This document shows positions 32,752-42,422 of a stretch of 64,000 bases of DNA, piece after piece. Location: positions 1 to 64,000 of the forward strand of contig VGJW01000018.1 of assembly GCA_016867265.1 (NCBI GenBank). The letters are read 5' to 3'. Source of the DNA: Candidatus Tanganyikabacteria bacterium (GTDB lineage Bacteria > Cyanobacteriota > Sericytochromatia > S15B-MN24 > VGJW01). Below the pieces are notes generated by a model. That model was not told the DNA's origin and did not search any database. It saw only the letters and a list, made by a program, of their open reading frames with translations. A program made the position numbers and the translations under genes. How positions within the stretch are numbered: position 1 is the stretch's first letter; each line of letters starts with the position of its first letter.

Positions 32752-34254
32752 CTATTGGTCCTCGGGCATCATCCTGGGCGCCACCTTGCCTTCCCTCGCG
32801 CAGATTTGTCGTACGACCCGTATGGCAGACCAGGCGGCACCATCCGAATGACTGCTCTCCGTGAAGTCCCCGGCAAGATAGAGCCGGCCCTGCGGTTCTC
32901 TGACGGCTCGTGACATCGCGTCGTAGCGCGAGCGGCCGACGGGCCAGGCCGGGATGGCCCGGGGATGGTAACGGACGAAGTTCATATAGCGCGTTTCCTT
33001 GCCGATGCCTGGCCAAAGCTTGTCCAGGGCGGCGGCAATCTCCCGGCGCACGTCGTCGAGTGAACCTGTCCGCGCATTGAATCGCTCTGCATCATCTCCC
33101 GTGACCAGCAGGTTCAAGAGGGTGTGCCCGGGTTCCTCCACAAGGTCATGGCCCCCGTAGATGACGCCCAGGGGGCCACCGGTCAGGATGGGCAAGACCG
33201 GGTCGCCGTCGCGTGTCCAGAACCTGCTGGCCTTGCGGTCCAGCACGATGTGGGCCGTGAAGTAGGCGCCCCAGGACTGGGTACCGATGGCTTGCTGGAT
33301 CACTGGGGAGAGGGGGGGGACGACCTGGACCTCGTGCAGGCGGAACAGGGGCATGGTCGTGACGACATGCCGCGCCCGAAAATGCTGCATCGCGTAGTCA
33401 CGCGTCCGAAGGGCCATGACCTCGACGGTTCCGGACGCGACATCCTGGGCGATCCGCGTGACCTGATGCCCGGTCCGGACAGCCGTCTCGCCGATACGGG
33501 CCGCAAGGGCTTCAGCCAACTTCTGGTTGCCGCCGACGATGTGTCGGGAACCGACCCCTGCGCCCGAGAAGATATGCCACTCGGCGATGCCGTCGAGCGC
33601 CGAGATTCGATCGGCTCCAGTGCCGTACTCGGGCTCGGTCTCTGCCCTGATGAGCGCGATCGCGAGGGGTGACAAGCCACTCTTGCGCTGCAACCAGTCG
33701 GCGAAAGAGAGTTCCTGCAGCCGGGCGAGATCCGCGGGCACGGGCGCGTTCCGGCGCCAGGCATCCTCTAGCCGCGCGTAATGGCCTTGCATGCGCTTGT
33801 CCCAAGCCTTGAACCGGGCATGCTCCCGCGGGCCGAGCGTCGCGGCCACGAAGGCCTCATTGGTGTCTTGGACGGCAGGGTAGAATCTGCCCTTGTGAAT
33901 GAAGCTGGAGAAGGCCGTCGCGGCCCCCTCGGTCTGCAATCCCAACTCTTCGATCAGGCCTATGGTCGGATTGTTGTTCCAGAACTCCTCGAGGCCGGCT
34001 TCGGCACCTACACCCTCGGGATAGCTCGCGGAGCGCATGCGGCCTCCCAGATGATCGCTGGCTTCGAGGACCACCACCGAGAGGCCCGCTTGTCGCAACC
34101 TGTAGGCCGCCGTCATGCCGGCGAGGCCTGCGCCCACGATGACGACATCCGTCTCTTCGGGCGCGTGGGAAGCCGTGCCGGGGCCTGCGTGGGCCGGCAA
34201 CATGATGGCGCAGGCGACGAGCCAAGGCGCAAGGAAGCGAAGGACAGTTTTCAT
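32752..34254 (-). CDS. Exported flavin amine oxidase (FAD-dependent)
   Basis: 500 aa. Sec-type signal peptide (MKTVLRFLAPWLVACAIML, cleavage after AHA). The FAD-binding Rossmann motif VVIVGAGLAGMTAAYRL with acidic end LEASDHLGGRM is followed by an amino_oxidase domain (EPEYGTGADRISAL mid-region) and the C-terminal FAD segment GRLYLAGDFTES. Predicted to oxidise an amine or a carotenoid/porphyrin-type substrate in the periplasm; the substrate is not deducible. The start ATG overlaps the TGA of the flippase gene (ATGA). Confidence 0.85.
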   Translation of the reverse strand: MKTVLRFLAPWLVACAIMLPAHAGPGTASHAPEETDVVIVGAGLAGMTAAYRLRQAGLSVVVLEASDHLGGRMRSASYPEGVGAEAGLEEFWNNNPTIGLIEELGLQTEGAATAFSSFIHKGRFYPAVQDTNEAFVAATLGPREHARFKAWDKRMQGHYARLEDAWRRNAPVPADLARLQELSFADWLQRKSGLSPLAIALIRAETEPEYGTGADRISALDGIAEWHIFSGAGVGSRHIVGGNQKLAEALAARIGETAVRTGHQVTRIAQDVASGTVEVMALRTRDYAMQHFRARHVVTTMPLFRLHEVQVVPPLSPVIQQAIGTQSWGAYFTAHIVLDRKASRFWTRDGDPVLPILTGGPLGVIYGGHDLVEEPGHTLLNLLVTGDDAERFNARTGSLDDVRREIAAALDKLWPGIGKETRYMNFVRYHPRAIPAWPVGRSRYDAMSRAVREPQGRLYLAGDFTESSHSDGAAWSAIRVVRQICAREGKVAPRMMPEDQ

Positions 34255-35735
34255 CGGTGCACGTCCTCGGGAGCGGCAGACCGGGGCAAGGCCCCATCTT
34301 CCCGCATCTGGTCCAAGCCGACCAGCAGCAGCGCGCCTGCGATCCCGAGGAACAACCGTTCGGTGCCTGCGGCCGTACTGAGCGCGACGGCGCCGACGAC
34401 CAGCACCGCATGGATCAACCGGCGGATCACCCGGGGCCCCGGGCTCCAGCCGTGGAATCGGATGGCGAGGATGCCCGAGGCGAGGGCATGCGCCACCGCG
34501 CCCGCGAGCACGGCCGGACCCAGCAGGTGAAGGACAGGCTGGGTTTTCGGCACCAAGAGGAACGGCAACACCATCGCGAGGCCTGCCAGCAACTCGACGC
34601 TCACCATGGGCCGCAGGTGGGCCCGGGCCGAGAGGGGCATGGCGAGGACCCAGCCAATCGACCGGCAGAGTGCAGCGGGCAGCAGCCACCGGAGAAGGTC
34701 GCCTGCAGGCTGGAAGGTCGGTGCGAACAACAGGGCGAGGACCCAATCACGCGCCCCGATGCCCAGGGTCGCGAGCGGGGCGACCCAGCGTCCGACGGTG
34801 CCGAGGGCCTGGTCGACGAGCGGACCTCTCTCGTCAGGCTCGCGGGCCGAGGCCAGCAGGGGCAGCAGGTGTCCGGCGAAGGTCGACAGGACCGTAAGCA
34901 GGTAGCCGTTGGCCACCATCCAGGCCGCGTGGAATAGGCCGGCAGCCTCCAGGCCATCCCTGCCCGTCAAGCCAGCACGGACGCACACGAGGGCGACGGG
35001 GGCGATGATGCCGGCTGCCATGGCGGCCAGGGCCACGGCCGGGTAGGGACGACCGTGCTTGGCTTGATTCGGCCCTGACGGGAAGGTCGTGCCAGGGCCA
35101 AGGCGGCGGAGAGCCCATTCGCCGACAACGATGGACACGACGAGGTTGGCTCCGACCATCAAGGCGAAGGGCCAACCTGCCCCCGTGCGCAGCCAAGTCA
35201 GCGTGGCCGCGGTCACCAGCAGCGTGGCGGCTGCCCCGATCGCATAGGCAAGTCCCTGCAGGCTGACCGCCATACGGGCGCCCATGCGCCCGACCATCAG
35301 GGCCTGCCAGGTGCCCAGGACCACGAGTGGCGCAAGGCTGAGCGCCAGGGGTGCGGGCAGCGCCGCCCGGATCGGGTCGGGTGCCAGCACCCAGAGCCAG
35401 CCGGCCGTCATGGTGATGGCCAGGGTCATCGAGACAAGGTGGGTGCGCAGGACCGACTTCAGGAAGGGGCCGTGCTGGGCCACCGGTCTCGAGGAAAGGC
35501 CTTGCATCAGGGCGGCCGCGCCGCCCAGGCTGGCGACCATCAGGGCGGCTTGCATGACCTGGATGAACAGGCCGTAGCGACCCATGCCCGATGGACCCGC
35601 CGCGAGGGCGAGCAGTTTGGTGCCCGCGACATTCAGCAGCAGCGTCAGGCCGGACCAAAGGCCGCTCGACAGGAAGGCCCGGCCCATCCGCGCACCGGAT
35701 TCGGTCGGGGGGACGGGGGCATGGTCGTCGGGCAC
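34251..35735 (-). CDS. Polysaccharide flippase-like membrane protein (MVF/Wzx superfamily)
   Basis: 494 aa with about 12-14 TM helices. The start region SSGLWSGLTLLLNVAGTKLLALAAGPSGMGRYGLF is typical of Wzx/oligosaccharide flippases, which move lipid-linked glycans across the inner membrane. It precedes the amine oxidase in an overlapping pair and diverges across about 107 bp from an SDR epimerase, next to a glycosyltransferase, which fits a surface-glycan locus. Confidence 0.8.
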   Translation of the reverse strand: MPDDHAPVPPTESGARMGRAFLSSGLWSGLTLLLNVAGTKLLALAAGPSGMGRYGLFIQVMQAALMVASLGGAAALMQGLSSRPVAQHGPFLKSVLRTHLVSMTLAITMTAGWLWVLAPDPIRAALPAPLALSLAPLVVLGTWQALMVGRMGARMAVSLQGLAYAIGAAATLLVTAATLTWLRTGAGWPFALMVGANLVVSIVVGEWALRRLGPGTTFPSGPNQAKHGRPYPAVALAAMAAGIIAPVALVCVRAGLTGRDGLEAAGLFHAAWMVANGYLLTVLSTFAGHLLPLLASAREPDERGPLVDQALGTVGRWVAPLATLGIGARDWVLALLFAPTFQPAGDLLRWLLPAALCRSIGWVLAMPLSARAHLRPMVSVELLAGLAMVLPFLLVPKTQPVLHLLGPAVLAGAVAHALASGILAIRFHGWSPGPRVIRRLIHAVLVVGAVALSTAAGTERLFLGIAGALLLVGLDQMREDGALPRSAAPEDVHR

Positions 35736-35842
35736 CCGGCCATTCTAGCGCGGCGTGGTCCTGCGCCGAGAGGGGTCCGGCGGGTATACCTTGGTGCATC
35801 CCCTCCGCCGGACCCGTTGTCCGACGGCTGCCAGGAGACTTC

Positions 35843-36769
35843 ATGGCGCAAGTGCTGGTGACCGGCGGTCACGGCTTCATCGGCTCCGCAACGGTGCCAC
35901 TCCTGCAGACCGCAGGTCACCGTGTCACGGTGCTCGATCGCAGCCCCCCGCGCTTTGGCTGGTCGGGTGGGGACCGCTGGGTCCAGGGGGAGTTCGGCAA
36001 CATCGGGGCCTTGGCCGAAGCCCTCGATGGCGCCCGGATCGTGGTGCATCTGGTCTGCACCACCTTGCCCAAGACCTCCAATGACGATCCCGTCCATGAC
36101 GTGCGCACCAATGTCGCCGATACGCTCGCGCTTCTGGACCAAGCATCCCGCGCCGGTGTGCGGCGGGTCGTGTTCGTCTCGAGCGGTGGCACGGTATATG
36201 GGCCGCCTATCCACGACCCCATTCCCGAGACCCATCCGACCGAGCCCTCATGTTCATACGGTGTCACGAGATTGATGACTGAGAAGTATCTTCAAGTATA
36301 CAAGTCAGTAAAGGGACTTGATTATACAATTTTGAGGGTGAGCAATCCCTACGGCCCCTTCCAGCGCCTCGACGGCATCCAGGGTGCGGTGGGCGTCTTC
36401 CTTGGGCGGGTGCTGCGCAACGAGCCCATCGAGATATGGGGGGACGGCTCGGTCGTGCGTGATTTCCCCTACGTGGGGGATGTGGCCGATGCCATCTTGC
36501 GAGCCGTGGAGACGCCCGAGGAAGCCGTGCGTGTCAACATCGGCAGGGGCAAGGGAACCAGCCTGAATGAACTGATCGACGTGCTGGCCCGTGTCACCGA
36601 CCGCGTGCCCGAGGTACGCTACCTGCCCGGACGCGCGTTCGACGTCCCGCGCAACGTGCTCGACGTGACGCTGGCAGCCCGGAAATTGGGGTGGGTCCCC
36701 GTGACGGACCTGGAGGAGGGGTTGCGCCTGACGCTCGATTGGTGGGCCCGCGCAGCGGGGGGGCCATGA
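35843..36769 (+). CDS. NAD-dependent nucleotide-sugar epimerase/dehydratase (SDR), catalytic Lys replaced by Arg
   Basis: 308 aa; CAGGAG precedes the ATG. Extended SDR: NAD-binding GGHGFIG (about 7-13), Ser in VSSGGTVYG, and the active-site Tyr in SYGVTR, where family members have YxxxK. NPYGPFQR and PYVGDVADA are normal. Likely converts UDP/GDP-sugars for glycan synthesis; the Lys-to-Arg change could reduce activity. The region around this motif (36251-36340) is strikingly AT-rich compared with the rest of the gene. Confidence 0.85.
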   Translation: MAQVLVTGGHGFIGSATVPLLQTAGHRVTVLDRSPPRFGWSGGDRWVQGEFGNIGALAEALDGARIVVHLVCTTLPKTSNDDPVHDVRTNVADTLALLDQASRAGVRRVVFVSSGGTVYGPPIHDPIPETHPTEPSCSYGVTRLMTEKYLQVYKSVKGLDYTILRVSNPYGPFQRLDGIQGAVGVFLGRVLRNEPIEIWGDGSVVRDFPYVGDVADAILRAVETPEEAVRVNIGRGKGTSLNELIDVLARVTDRVPEVRYLPGRAFDVPRNVLDVTLAARKLGWVPVTDLEEGLRLTLDWWARAAGGP

Positions 36770-36770
36770 T

Positions 36771-37976
36771 TTAGGTCCGGGCGCCAAGCCTTGCCAGCAA
36801 GGCCTGGGTCACGCTGCCGATTTCATAGGTCGCCCGGACGCGTTCGTGGCCGCTCCGGGCCAAGGCGCGCGCCGCTTCGGGGTGCCGGGCCAGATCCGCG
36901 ATGGCCTTGGCGAGCGCCTCCGGCTGGCTGTGAGGGACGAGGACCCCGCAGCCGCCCTCGAGCAGCTCGGGAATGCCGCCGATGGCACTTGCGATGACGG
37001 GCAGGCCATGGGCCAGTGCCTCGACCAGCGAGACGGGCGTACCCTCCGTCTCGCCATCGGGCGTCACGATGCTGGGCAGCACCACGGCGTCGTACCTGCC
37101 GCTGGCCATCTCGGCATGCAGGCGCTCCAGCGGCCACATGCCCGCCAGCGTGACGCGTCCGCCCAAGCCGGATTCTTGAAGGCCGCGTTCTATTTCTTGC
37201 CTCAAGGGACCGTCTCCGGCGCACGTCACGTGCAGGTCGAGGCCTTCGAGGATGGGGTGGCGAAGGGCTTCGAGGAGGATGGCATGACCCTTCTTGGGCA
37301 CCATGTTGGCCGGCACGAGGATACGCATGCGCCCGGCCGGCGGCAGCGGACGGTCTGGCGGGACGGCGGGAAGATCGACCCCGAGGTGCAGCAGCCAGGG
37401 CTTCTTGCCCGAGCCCCGCGCGCGCTCCGCCATTTCGATGGCGCCGGCACCGTCGCTGGTTCTGGCAAAGGCGGCTTGCCGTACCTTGAAGCCCAGCATG
37501 TTGTCCTCGCCGATGTCCCAGCGATGGGCCGTGAAGCTGAAAGGCAGGTCCAGCAGGGTAGCCGCGATCCAGGCGGCGGTGGTCGTGGTGCCCGCCCATT
37601 GGGCATGGACGTGCGTTGCCCCGAATGCACGGGCACGGGTGGCGATCCAGCATGCCTTGGGCAGGATCAGCACGTTCTTGGCGAGGATACGCGGGCTGCG
37701 GGCTTCGAGGACGAGGCTGCCGAGGATACGCAGCAGCACGTGGGGCCGTCGGGCCAGCCAGGCAAGGAGGGCCAGGACGCCTGCCGGATGCAGCAGGGGC
37801 AATAGCTCTGCATCCGCGGCCAGTGCAGGGGCGCGACCGTGGTACAAGGGCCCGCCCGGTCGGAGGGGCAGGATGCGCATCTCGGTACCCGCGTCGCGCA
37901 GGGCAGCGAACTCGCGGACGACGAATGCCTCCTGCAGGCCCCAGGGTGCGGAGACGGGGATGAGGACGAGCCTCAG
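36771..37976 (-). CDS. GT4-family glycosyltransferase
   Basis: About 401 aa if begun at CTG 37976, which overlaps the ABC-gene stop as CTGA. The nearest canonical start is ATG 37880, but the 32 residues before it (LRLVLIPVSAPWGLQEAFVV) are the expected first strand and helix of a GT-B fold, so the longer form is preferred. C-terminal domain: PANMVPKKGHAILLEAL, CAGDGPLRQEIE, and the nucleotide-sugar motif EGTPVSLVEALAHGLPVIAS (Glu-x7-Glu). It transfers an activated sugar in surface-glycan synthesis. Last gene of the exporter operon. Confidence 0.85.
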   Translation of the reverse strand: MRLVLIPVSAPWGLQEAFVVREFAALRDAGTEMRILPLRPGGPLYHGRAPALAADAELLPLLHPAGVLALLAWLARRPHVLLRILGSLVLEARSPRILAKNVLILPKACWIATRARAFGATHVHAQWAGTTTTAAWIAATLLDLPFSFTAHRWDIGEDNMLGFKVRQAAFARTSDGAGAIEMAERARGSGKKPWLLHLGVDLPAVPPDRPLPPAGRMRILVPANMVPKKGHAILLEALRHPILEGLDLHVTCAGDGPLRQEIERGLQESGLGGRVTLAGMWPLERLHAEMASGRYDAVVLPSIVTPDGETEGTPVSLVEALAHGLPVIASAIGGIPELLEGGCGVLVPHSQPEALAKAIADLARHPEAARALARSGHERVRATYEIGSVTQALLARLGART

Positions 37977-38650
37977 GACGCCACCTTCCCGTCGACCACG
38001 CGAATCTCGCGCCCGGCCCTGTCGGCGACGCTGCCCTCATGCGTCACGACCAGCACCGTTTGGTTCATCGTGCGGTTCAGGGTCAGCAGCAGGTCGACGA
38101 TCCTCTCGGTGTTAGCGGTGTCGAGATTGCCCGTCGGTTCGTCGGCACAAAGCAGGAGCGGCTTGTTGGCCAGGGCTCTCGCGATGGACACCCGTTGTTG
38201 CTGGCCGCCCGAAAGCTGCCGGGGAAGATGGTCCAGCCGGTCTGCCAGGCCGACCTCCCCCAGGAGGTCGCGTGCCCGCGCCATGGCTTCCTTGCGGGTC
38301 GTCCGACCGCCCGCCAGGATGGGCATCATGACGTTCTCGAGGGCCGTGAACTCCGGCAGCAGGAAGTGGAACTGATAAACGAAACCAATGGCCTCATTGC
38401 GCAGCAGCGTCAGCGCCTCATCATCCATCGCGGCCAGATTCCGGCCATCGAGCAGGATCTCGCCGGCAGTCGGATGGTCGAGACCTCCCAGAAGGTAGAG
38501 CAGCGTCGACTTGCCGGACCCGCTGGGGCCGGTGATGGCGACGAACTCGCCCCGCGCGACCGACAGCGAGACGCCGTCGAGGATACGCGCAGGGGGAGCC
38601 CCGGCGACGGCCAGTTCCTTGGTGACGCCCCGTGCCTCGAGCAGGCTCAT
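37973..38650 (-). CDS. ABC transporter ATPase, LolD/MacB type
   Basis: 225 aa. Walker A GPSGSGKST (about 42-50), Q-loop FVYQFHFLLPEF, signature LSGGQQQRVSIARAL, Walker B LLLCADEPTGNLD and the switch VVTHE are all intact. The GNLDT segment is typical of the LolD/MacB/FtsE group, which powers lipoprotein or substrate extrusion with FtsX-like permeases. It overlaps the permease stop (ATGA). Confidence 0.95.
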   Translation of the reverse strand: MSLLEARGVTKELAVAGAPPARILDGVSLSVARGEFVAITGPSGSGKSTLLYLLGGLDHPTAGEILLDGRNLAAMDDEALTLLRNEAIGFVYQFHFLLPEFTALENVMMPILAGGRTTRKEAMARARDLLGEVGLADRLDHLPRQLSGGQQQRVSIARALANKPLLLCADEPTGNLDTANTERIVDLLLTLNRTMNQTVLVVTHEGSVADRAGREIRVVDGKVAS

Positions 38651-39915
38651 GTGGTTTCTCCCCTCAGCACGTCGACCGGGGCCAGGCCGGCAGCGCGGCG
38701 CGCCGGTCCGACGCTCGCGACGAGGCAGACCAGCAGGGCCAGCACCATCGTCCCGGCATAGGTGGTGGCATCCTGCGCCATGACGAGCGTCTTCTGGTCC
38801 CCGAACTCGTTGTCGCCGCCAGCAGGGATGTAGCCCATCAAGGTGCAGGCGACGAAGCCGAGCAACGCGCCGGCAAGGGCTCCCCCCAACCCGAGGAGCA
38901 GGCCCTCGATCAGGAACAGGCCCAAGATCCGGTCGCGGGTGAAGCCGATGGAACGGAGCAGGCTGATGTCCTTCTGCTTGCCCAGCACGACGGTCACGAG
39001 CACGTTGGCCACACCGAAGCCCGCGACGAGGATCGTGAACACGACGAGCATGCGCGTGATGGTGCCGATGATGCGGAACAGCGTGAAGATGCTGGCGTTG
39101 GTCTGCTCCCATGTCTCGACCACGAGGCCGGTACGTGCCTCGAGGGTCGACCGCAGGGCGTCGACCTGATCGAGCCTTTGCGCCCTGAGTTCAAGCCCCG
39201 TGACGTGGTCGGGAGGCAGTTCCTCGAGACGCTGGGCAACCTTGAGATGGATAAAGGCCTGTTCGTCGAGCGCCTTGATGCCTGTCGCGAAGACCGCCGC
39301 CACGCGACCGTCCAAGACCTGGCCGCCGGAGGCGATCAGCCGCAGGCGCTCCCCCGGGCCGACGTCCAAAGTTTTGGCGGCCTCGCGCCCCAGCGCAACG
39401 GTGCCCGGATCGGCGGCGAATGCGGCCCATGAGCCCTCGCGAATGCGCCGGCTGAGGCCGACGACGCGGTCGGCCAGCGCAGGCGTGACGCCTCGTGCGA
39501 AGACCGGAGCCGTTTCCGCGGCCGTCGCCCCGATGACCTGGGTCGCGACGTAGGGGCTGACGACCGACAGGCCGTCGAGCCGCGAGACGGCCTCCACCAC
39601 CTGGGGATGATGGGCGATGTCCGTGCGGCCGGAGGGCTCGCCGCGATCGGCCAGTTGGACGACCGCGCCGGGCAGGCCCTCGGGCAGCAGCATCCGCGGC
39701 GCAGTGCGCGTGCCGCCCTCGCGCCCCGTGATGACGAGGTGCGGGGCGGCTTCGACGATGGTGTCCCGGAAACTGACGAGCAAGCCGTTCATCAGGGCCG
39801 AAATCACGAGCAGGACCATCACGCCGAGGGCCACGCCGGCCATCGTGAGCAAGCTTTGCCGACGCTGGCCGGCGAGGTGCCGCCAGGCCAGCCCGAGCAG
39901 CATCCGCGGGGCCAT
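38647..39915 (-). CDS. FtsX/LolC-type ABC permease (second)
   Basis: 422 aa, ATG one base after the stop of the upstream permease. Architecture: TM1 with WRHLAGQRRQSLLTMAGVALGV, a large periplasmic domain (about 50-270), then three TM helices around KQKDISLLRSIGFTRDRILGLF, the FtsX-domain signature. Ends PARRAAGLAPVDVLRGE, also typical. Forms a heterodimeric pore with the permease at 39917. Confidence 0.9.
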   Translation of the reverse strand: MAPRMLLGLAWRHLAGQRRQSLLTMAGVALGVMVLLVISALMNGLLVSFRDTIVEAAPHLVITGREGGTRTAPRMLLPEGLPGAVVQLADRGEPSGRTDIAHHPQVVEAVSRLDGLSVVSPYVATQVIGATAAETAPVFARGVTPALADRVVGLSRRIREGSWAAFAADPGTVALGREAAKTLDVGPGERLRLIASGGQVLDGRVAAVFATGIKALDEQAFIHLKVAQRLEELPPDHVTGLELRAQRLDQVDALRSTLEARTGLVVETWEQTNASIFTLFRIIGTITRMLVVFTILVAGFGVANVLVTVVLGKQKDISLLRSIGFTRDRILGLFLIEGLLLGLGGALAGALLGFVACTLMGYIPAGGDNEFGDQKTLVMAQDATTYAGTMVLALLVCLVASVGPARRAAGLAPVDVLRGETT

Positions 39916-39916
39916 G

Positions 39917-41161
39917 TCAATAGCCCCTGAAGACGGCAACGGGGATTAGCCGTGCCGCCTTCCGGACAGGACCCACGCTGGCCAGGACGGACAACAGGAT
40001 CGAGAAGCCCATCACCAGGCCGTAGAACCACGGGTGCTGCGTCATCAGGATGCGGTCCGTCTGCACGAAGGCAGCGTCTCCGTAACTGAAGGGCAGGGCA
40101 CCGATCAGGGTCGAGAGCCCGTACCCGAGCAGGGCACCTGCGACTGCCCCCACGACCCCGAGGGCCAGGCCCTCGATCAGAAAAACGCGCGTCACCGCGC
40201 GCGCGGACATCCCCATGCCCTTCAAGACTGCGATGTCCTTGACCTTCTCGAGAACGACGGTGTTGAGGACGTTGGTGATCCCGAATCCCGAGACAATGAA
40301 GGTGAAGACAACCAGAATCAGCGTCGTCATGTTGTTGCGCCTGAAACTGGCGATGATCGTGCGATTCCGCTCTTCCCACGTATCGACGGCGTGTCCGGTC
40401 CGGGCCACGATGGCGGAGGCCACCTCGGCCACCTTTCGCGGGCTTTCCACCCGGGCCGCGAGACCGGAGGCCGTGCCCGGTCCCCAGCCCTTGAGATCCC
40501 GCGCAACGTCGATGCCCACGTAGGCCTGGGCCTCGTCGATGTTCTTGATGCCCGACTTGAAGACCCCGACGACACGGAATGGCCAGACACGGCCCTCAGC
40601 ATCCGTCATCCGGATACGGTCACCCGTACCGACGCCCAAGGCCTTGGCCAGCAGCCGACCCAGCACGATGCCCTCGCGCCGCTCGGACAAGGCCTCGAAT
40701 CGGCCCGCCTGCATCTGCCCGGCAACCCGCGTCACCCGGGCTTCATCGGCAGGCACCACGCCGCTGGCCACGATGGGTCTGAACCGGTTGCCCCGACGGA
40801 GGATGCCCCGGACCTCGACGAACGGGGCCACGGCGACGACGCCTGGTTCGGCCGCGACCAACCGGCGCAGGCCCTCCTCGCCCTTGAGCCGATCGGCCTT
40901 GGCCCGCTTCCCGCGGCGAAGCAGCGAGACGACGTCCCCCTCGACGAGGCGTTCGGGCTTGCCTGCCACCTCCTCGGCCATCACGACCAAGTGGGGCGAG
41001 GCCTCGATGATGGTGTCTTCGATGTCCGTGATGAGGCCATCGGTCAGCGACAACGTCGTGACCATGATCATGGCCCCGAGAGCCACCCCGAGGATGGTCA
41101 ACAGGCTCTGCCGCCGACGCGTCAGCAGGTGACGGACGGCGATGGTTCCGGCGAGGTCCAA
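39917..41161 (-). CDS. FtsX/LolC-type ABC permease (first)
   Basis: 414 aa, TTG start 4 nt after the adaptor stop. Same layout as its partner: TM1 (RHLLTRRRQSLLTILGVALG), periplasmic MacB-like domain, then the FtsX core VVLEKVKDIAVLKGMGMSARAVTRVF and terminal PVRKAARLIPVAVFRGY. Sequence similarity to the second permease is clear at both ends, so the pair arose by duplication, as LolC/LolE did. Confidence 0.9.
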   Translation of the reverse strand: MDLAGTIAVRHLLTRRRQSLLTILGVALGAMIMVTTLSLTDGLITDIEDTIIEASPHLVVMAEEVAGKPERLVEGDVVSLLRRGKRAKADRLKGEEGLRRLVAAEPGVVAVAPFVEVRGILRRGNRFRPIVASGVVPADEARVTRVAGQMQAGRFEALSERREGIVLGRLLAKALGVGTGDRIRMTDAEGRVWPFRVVGVFKSGIKNIDEAQAYVGIDVARDLKGWGPGTASGLAARVESPRKVAEVASAIVARTGHAVDTWEERNRTIIASFRRNNMTTLILVVFTFIVSGFGITNVLNTVVLEKVKDIAVLKGMGMSARAVTRVFLIEGLALGVVGAVAGALLGYGLSTLIGALPFSYGDAAFVQTDRILMTQHPWFYGLVMGFSILLSVLASVGPVRKAARLIPVAVFRGY

Positions 41162-41165
41162 GGTG

Positions 41166-42413
41166 TCAGACCCGGACCTTGCGGCCGACCTTCAGGCGGT
41201 TGTCGGCGCGGGCCACGATGCGGGTGCCGGCCCGGGCGCCCGCCGTGATCTCGACGGTCTCGCCACTGGTCGCACCCGGCTTGACGCTTGCGGTGGCGAG
41301 GAGACCGTCGGCAGCGACGGTCCATACCCAAGTTGCCCGTTCCTGGCGGACCAGTGCCGCGGCCGGGACGACGAGGCCCTCGCGCTTCGCCGTGACGAGG
41401 TTGACCGAGGCCGTCAGGCCCTCCATGAGCCGGCCGGGTGGAGCATCGAGACGCAAGGCGACCTCGGCCGTCTTGGCGACGGGGTCGGTCCGGGGTGCCA
41501 CGCGGGCCACATGGGCCGACCATGTGGCGTCGGGAAGGGCATCCAGCGCCACGACCGCCTCCTGGCCAGCCGTTACCTTGAGGATGTCCGCCTCGTCGAT
41601 GGCCGTCCGGATCTCGAAATCCGTGGTGTCCACAAGCTGGGCCACGCGGCTGCCCGCCGTGACCATGTCGCCCTCACGGACCTCGAGTGCGGCCACCACG
41701 CCGCCGAAGGGCGCCGCCAGAACATAGTCCCCGACGCCGGCACGAGCCCGCTCGACCTGGACCCGCCGCTGCTTCACGACAGCCTCGGCGGCCCTGACGA
41801 CCGCACGTGCACCCTGCACCTGCTCGGCCCGCGTACCCTTGCGCAGCAGGTCGAGTTGCGCCTCAGCGGAGCGGACCCGGGCCGTTGCGGCCTCGCGGCG
41901 TTGCTGCGCCTGTTCGAGAGCGACCGGGGTGGTGGCACCCGAACCGGACAAGCGCTCGGCACGGTCGAGATCGAGCTGAGCTCCCCTGAGGTCGACGCTG
42001 GCCTGATTCAGGGCGGCCTGGGCCTGAGTCAATTCCTCGGGGCGGGCACCCCTCACGAGCACCTCGAGTTGACGTGCGGCCTGCTGCGCTGCCGCCTCGG
42101 CCTGCGCAAGCGCGGCCTCTGCCTCGGCCACGGCCCGACGCGGCTCGGCCGCCTCGAGCGCGACCACCGTGGCCCCCGCCGCGATGCGGCTGCCGACCGC
42201 CACGGGCAAATGCCGGACGGTCCCGGCGACCCGCACGCGCATGCCGGAGGAACGGCGGGCCGTGACGGTCCCTGTCGCGTAGATGGCCTCGACGACCGAG
42301 CCCTTGCGGACTTCGGTGACCTCGGCCTCGAGCGATCTCGGCCAGACGGTGGCGATGGTCCCTGCGGCCAGCACGACGGCCAGGCCTGCACCCCAAATCC
42401 TGCGTCGTGTCAT
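41166..42413 (-). CDS. Periplasmic adaptor (HlyD/MacA family)
   Basis: 415 aa. N-terminal TM or signal anchor (about 6-24), split lipoyl domain (ATGTVTARRSSGMRVRVAG ... YVLAAPFGGVVAALEVREGDMV), a long Ala/Glu coiled-coil hairpin (about 90-210), then a beta-barrel domain (RVAPRTDPVAKTAEVALRL). It connects the inner-membrane ABC permeases with the TolC-like channel encoded just upstream. The organisation is that of MacA. Confidence 0.92.
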   Translation of the reverse strand: MTRRRIWGAGLAVVLAAGTIATVWPRSLEAEVTEVRKGSVVEAIYATGTVTARRSSGMRVRVAGTVRHLPVAVGSRIAAGATVVALEAAEPRRAVAEAEAALAQAEAAAQQAARQLEVLVRGARPEELTQAQAALNQASVDLRGAQLDLDRAERLSGSGATTPVALEQAQQRREAATARVRSAEAQLDLLRKGTRAEQVQGARAVVRAAEAVVKQRRVQVERARAGVGDYVLAAPFGGVVAALEVREGDMVTAGSRVAQLVDTTDFEIRTAIDEADILKVTAGQEAVVALDALPDATWSAHVARVAPRTDPVAKTAEVALRLDAPPGRLMEGLTASVNLVTAKREGLVVPAAALVRQERATWVWTVAADGLLATASVKPGATSGETVEITAGARAGTRIVARADNRLKVGRKVRV

Positions 42414-42422
42414 GGCTGCTCC

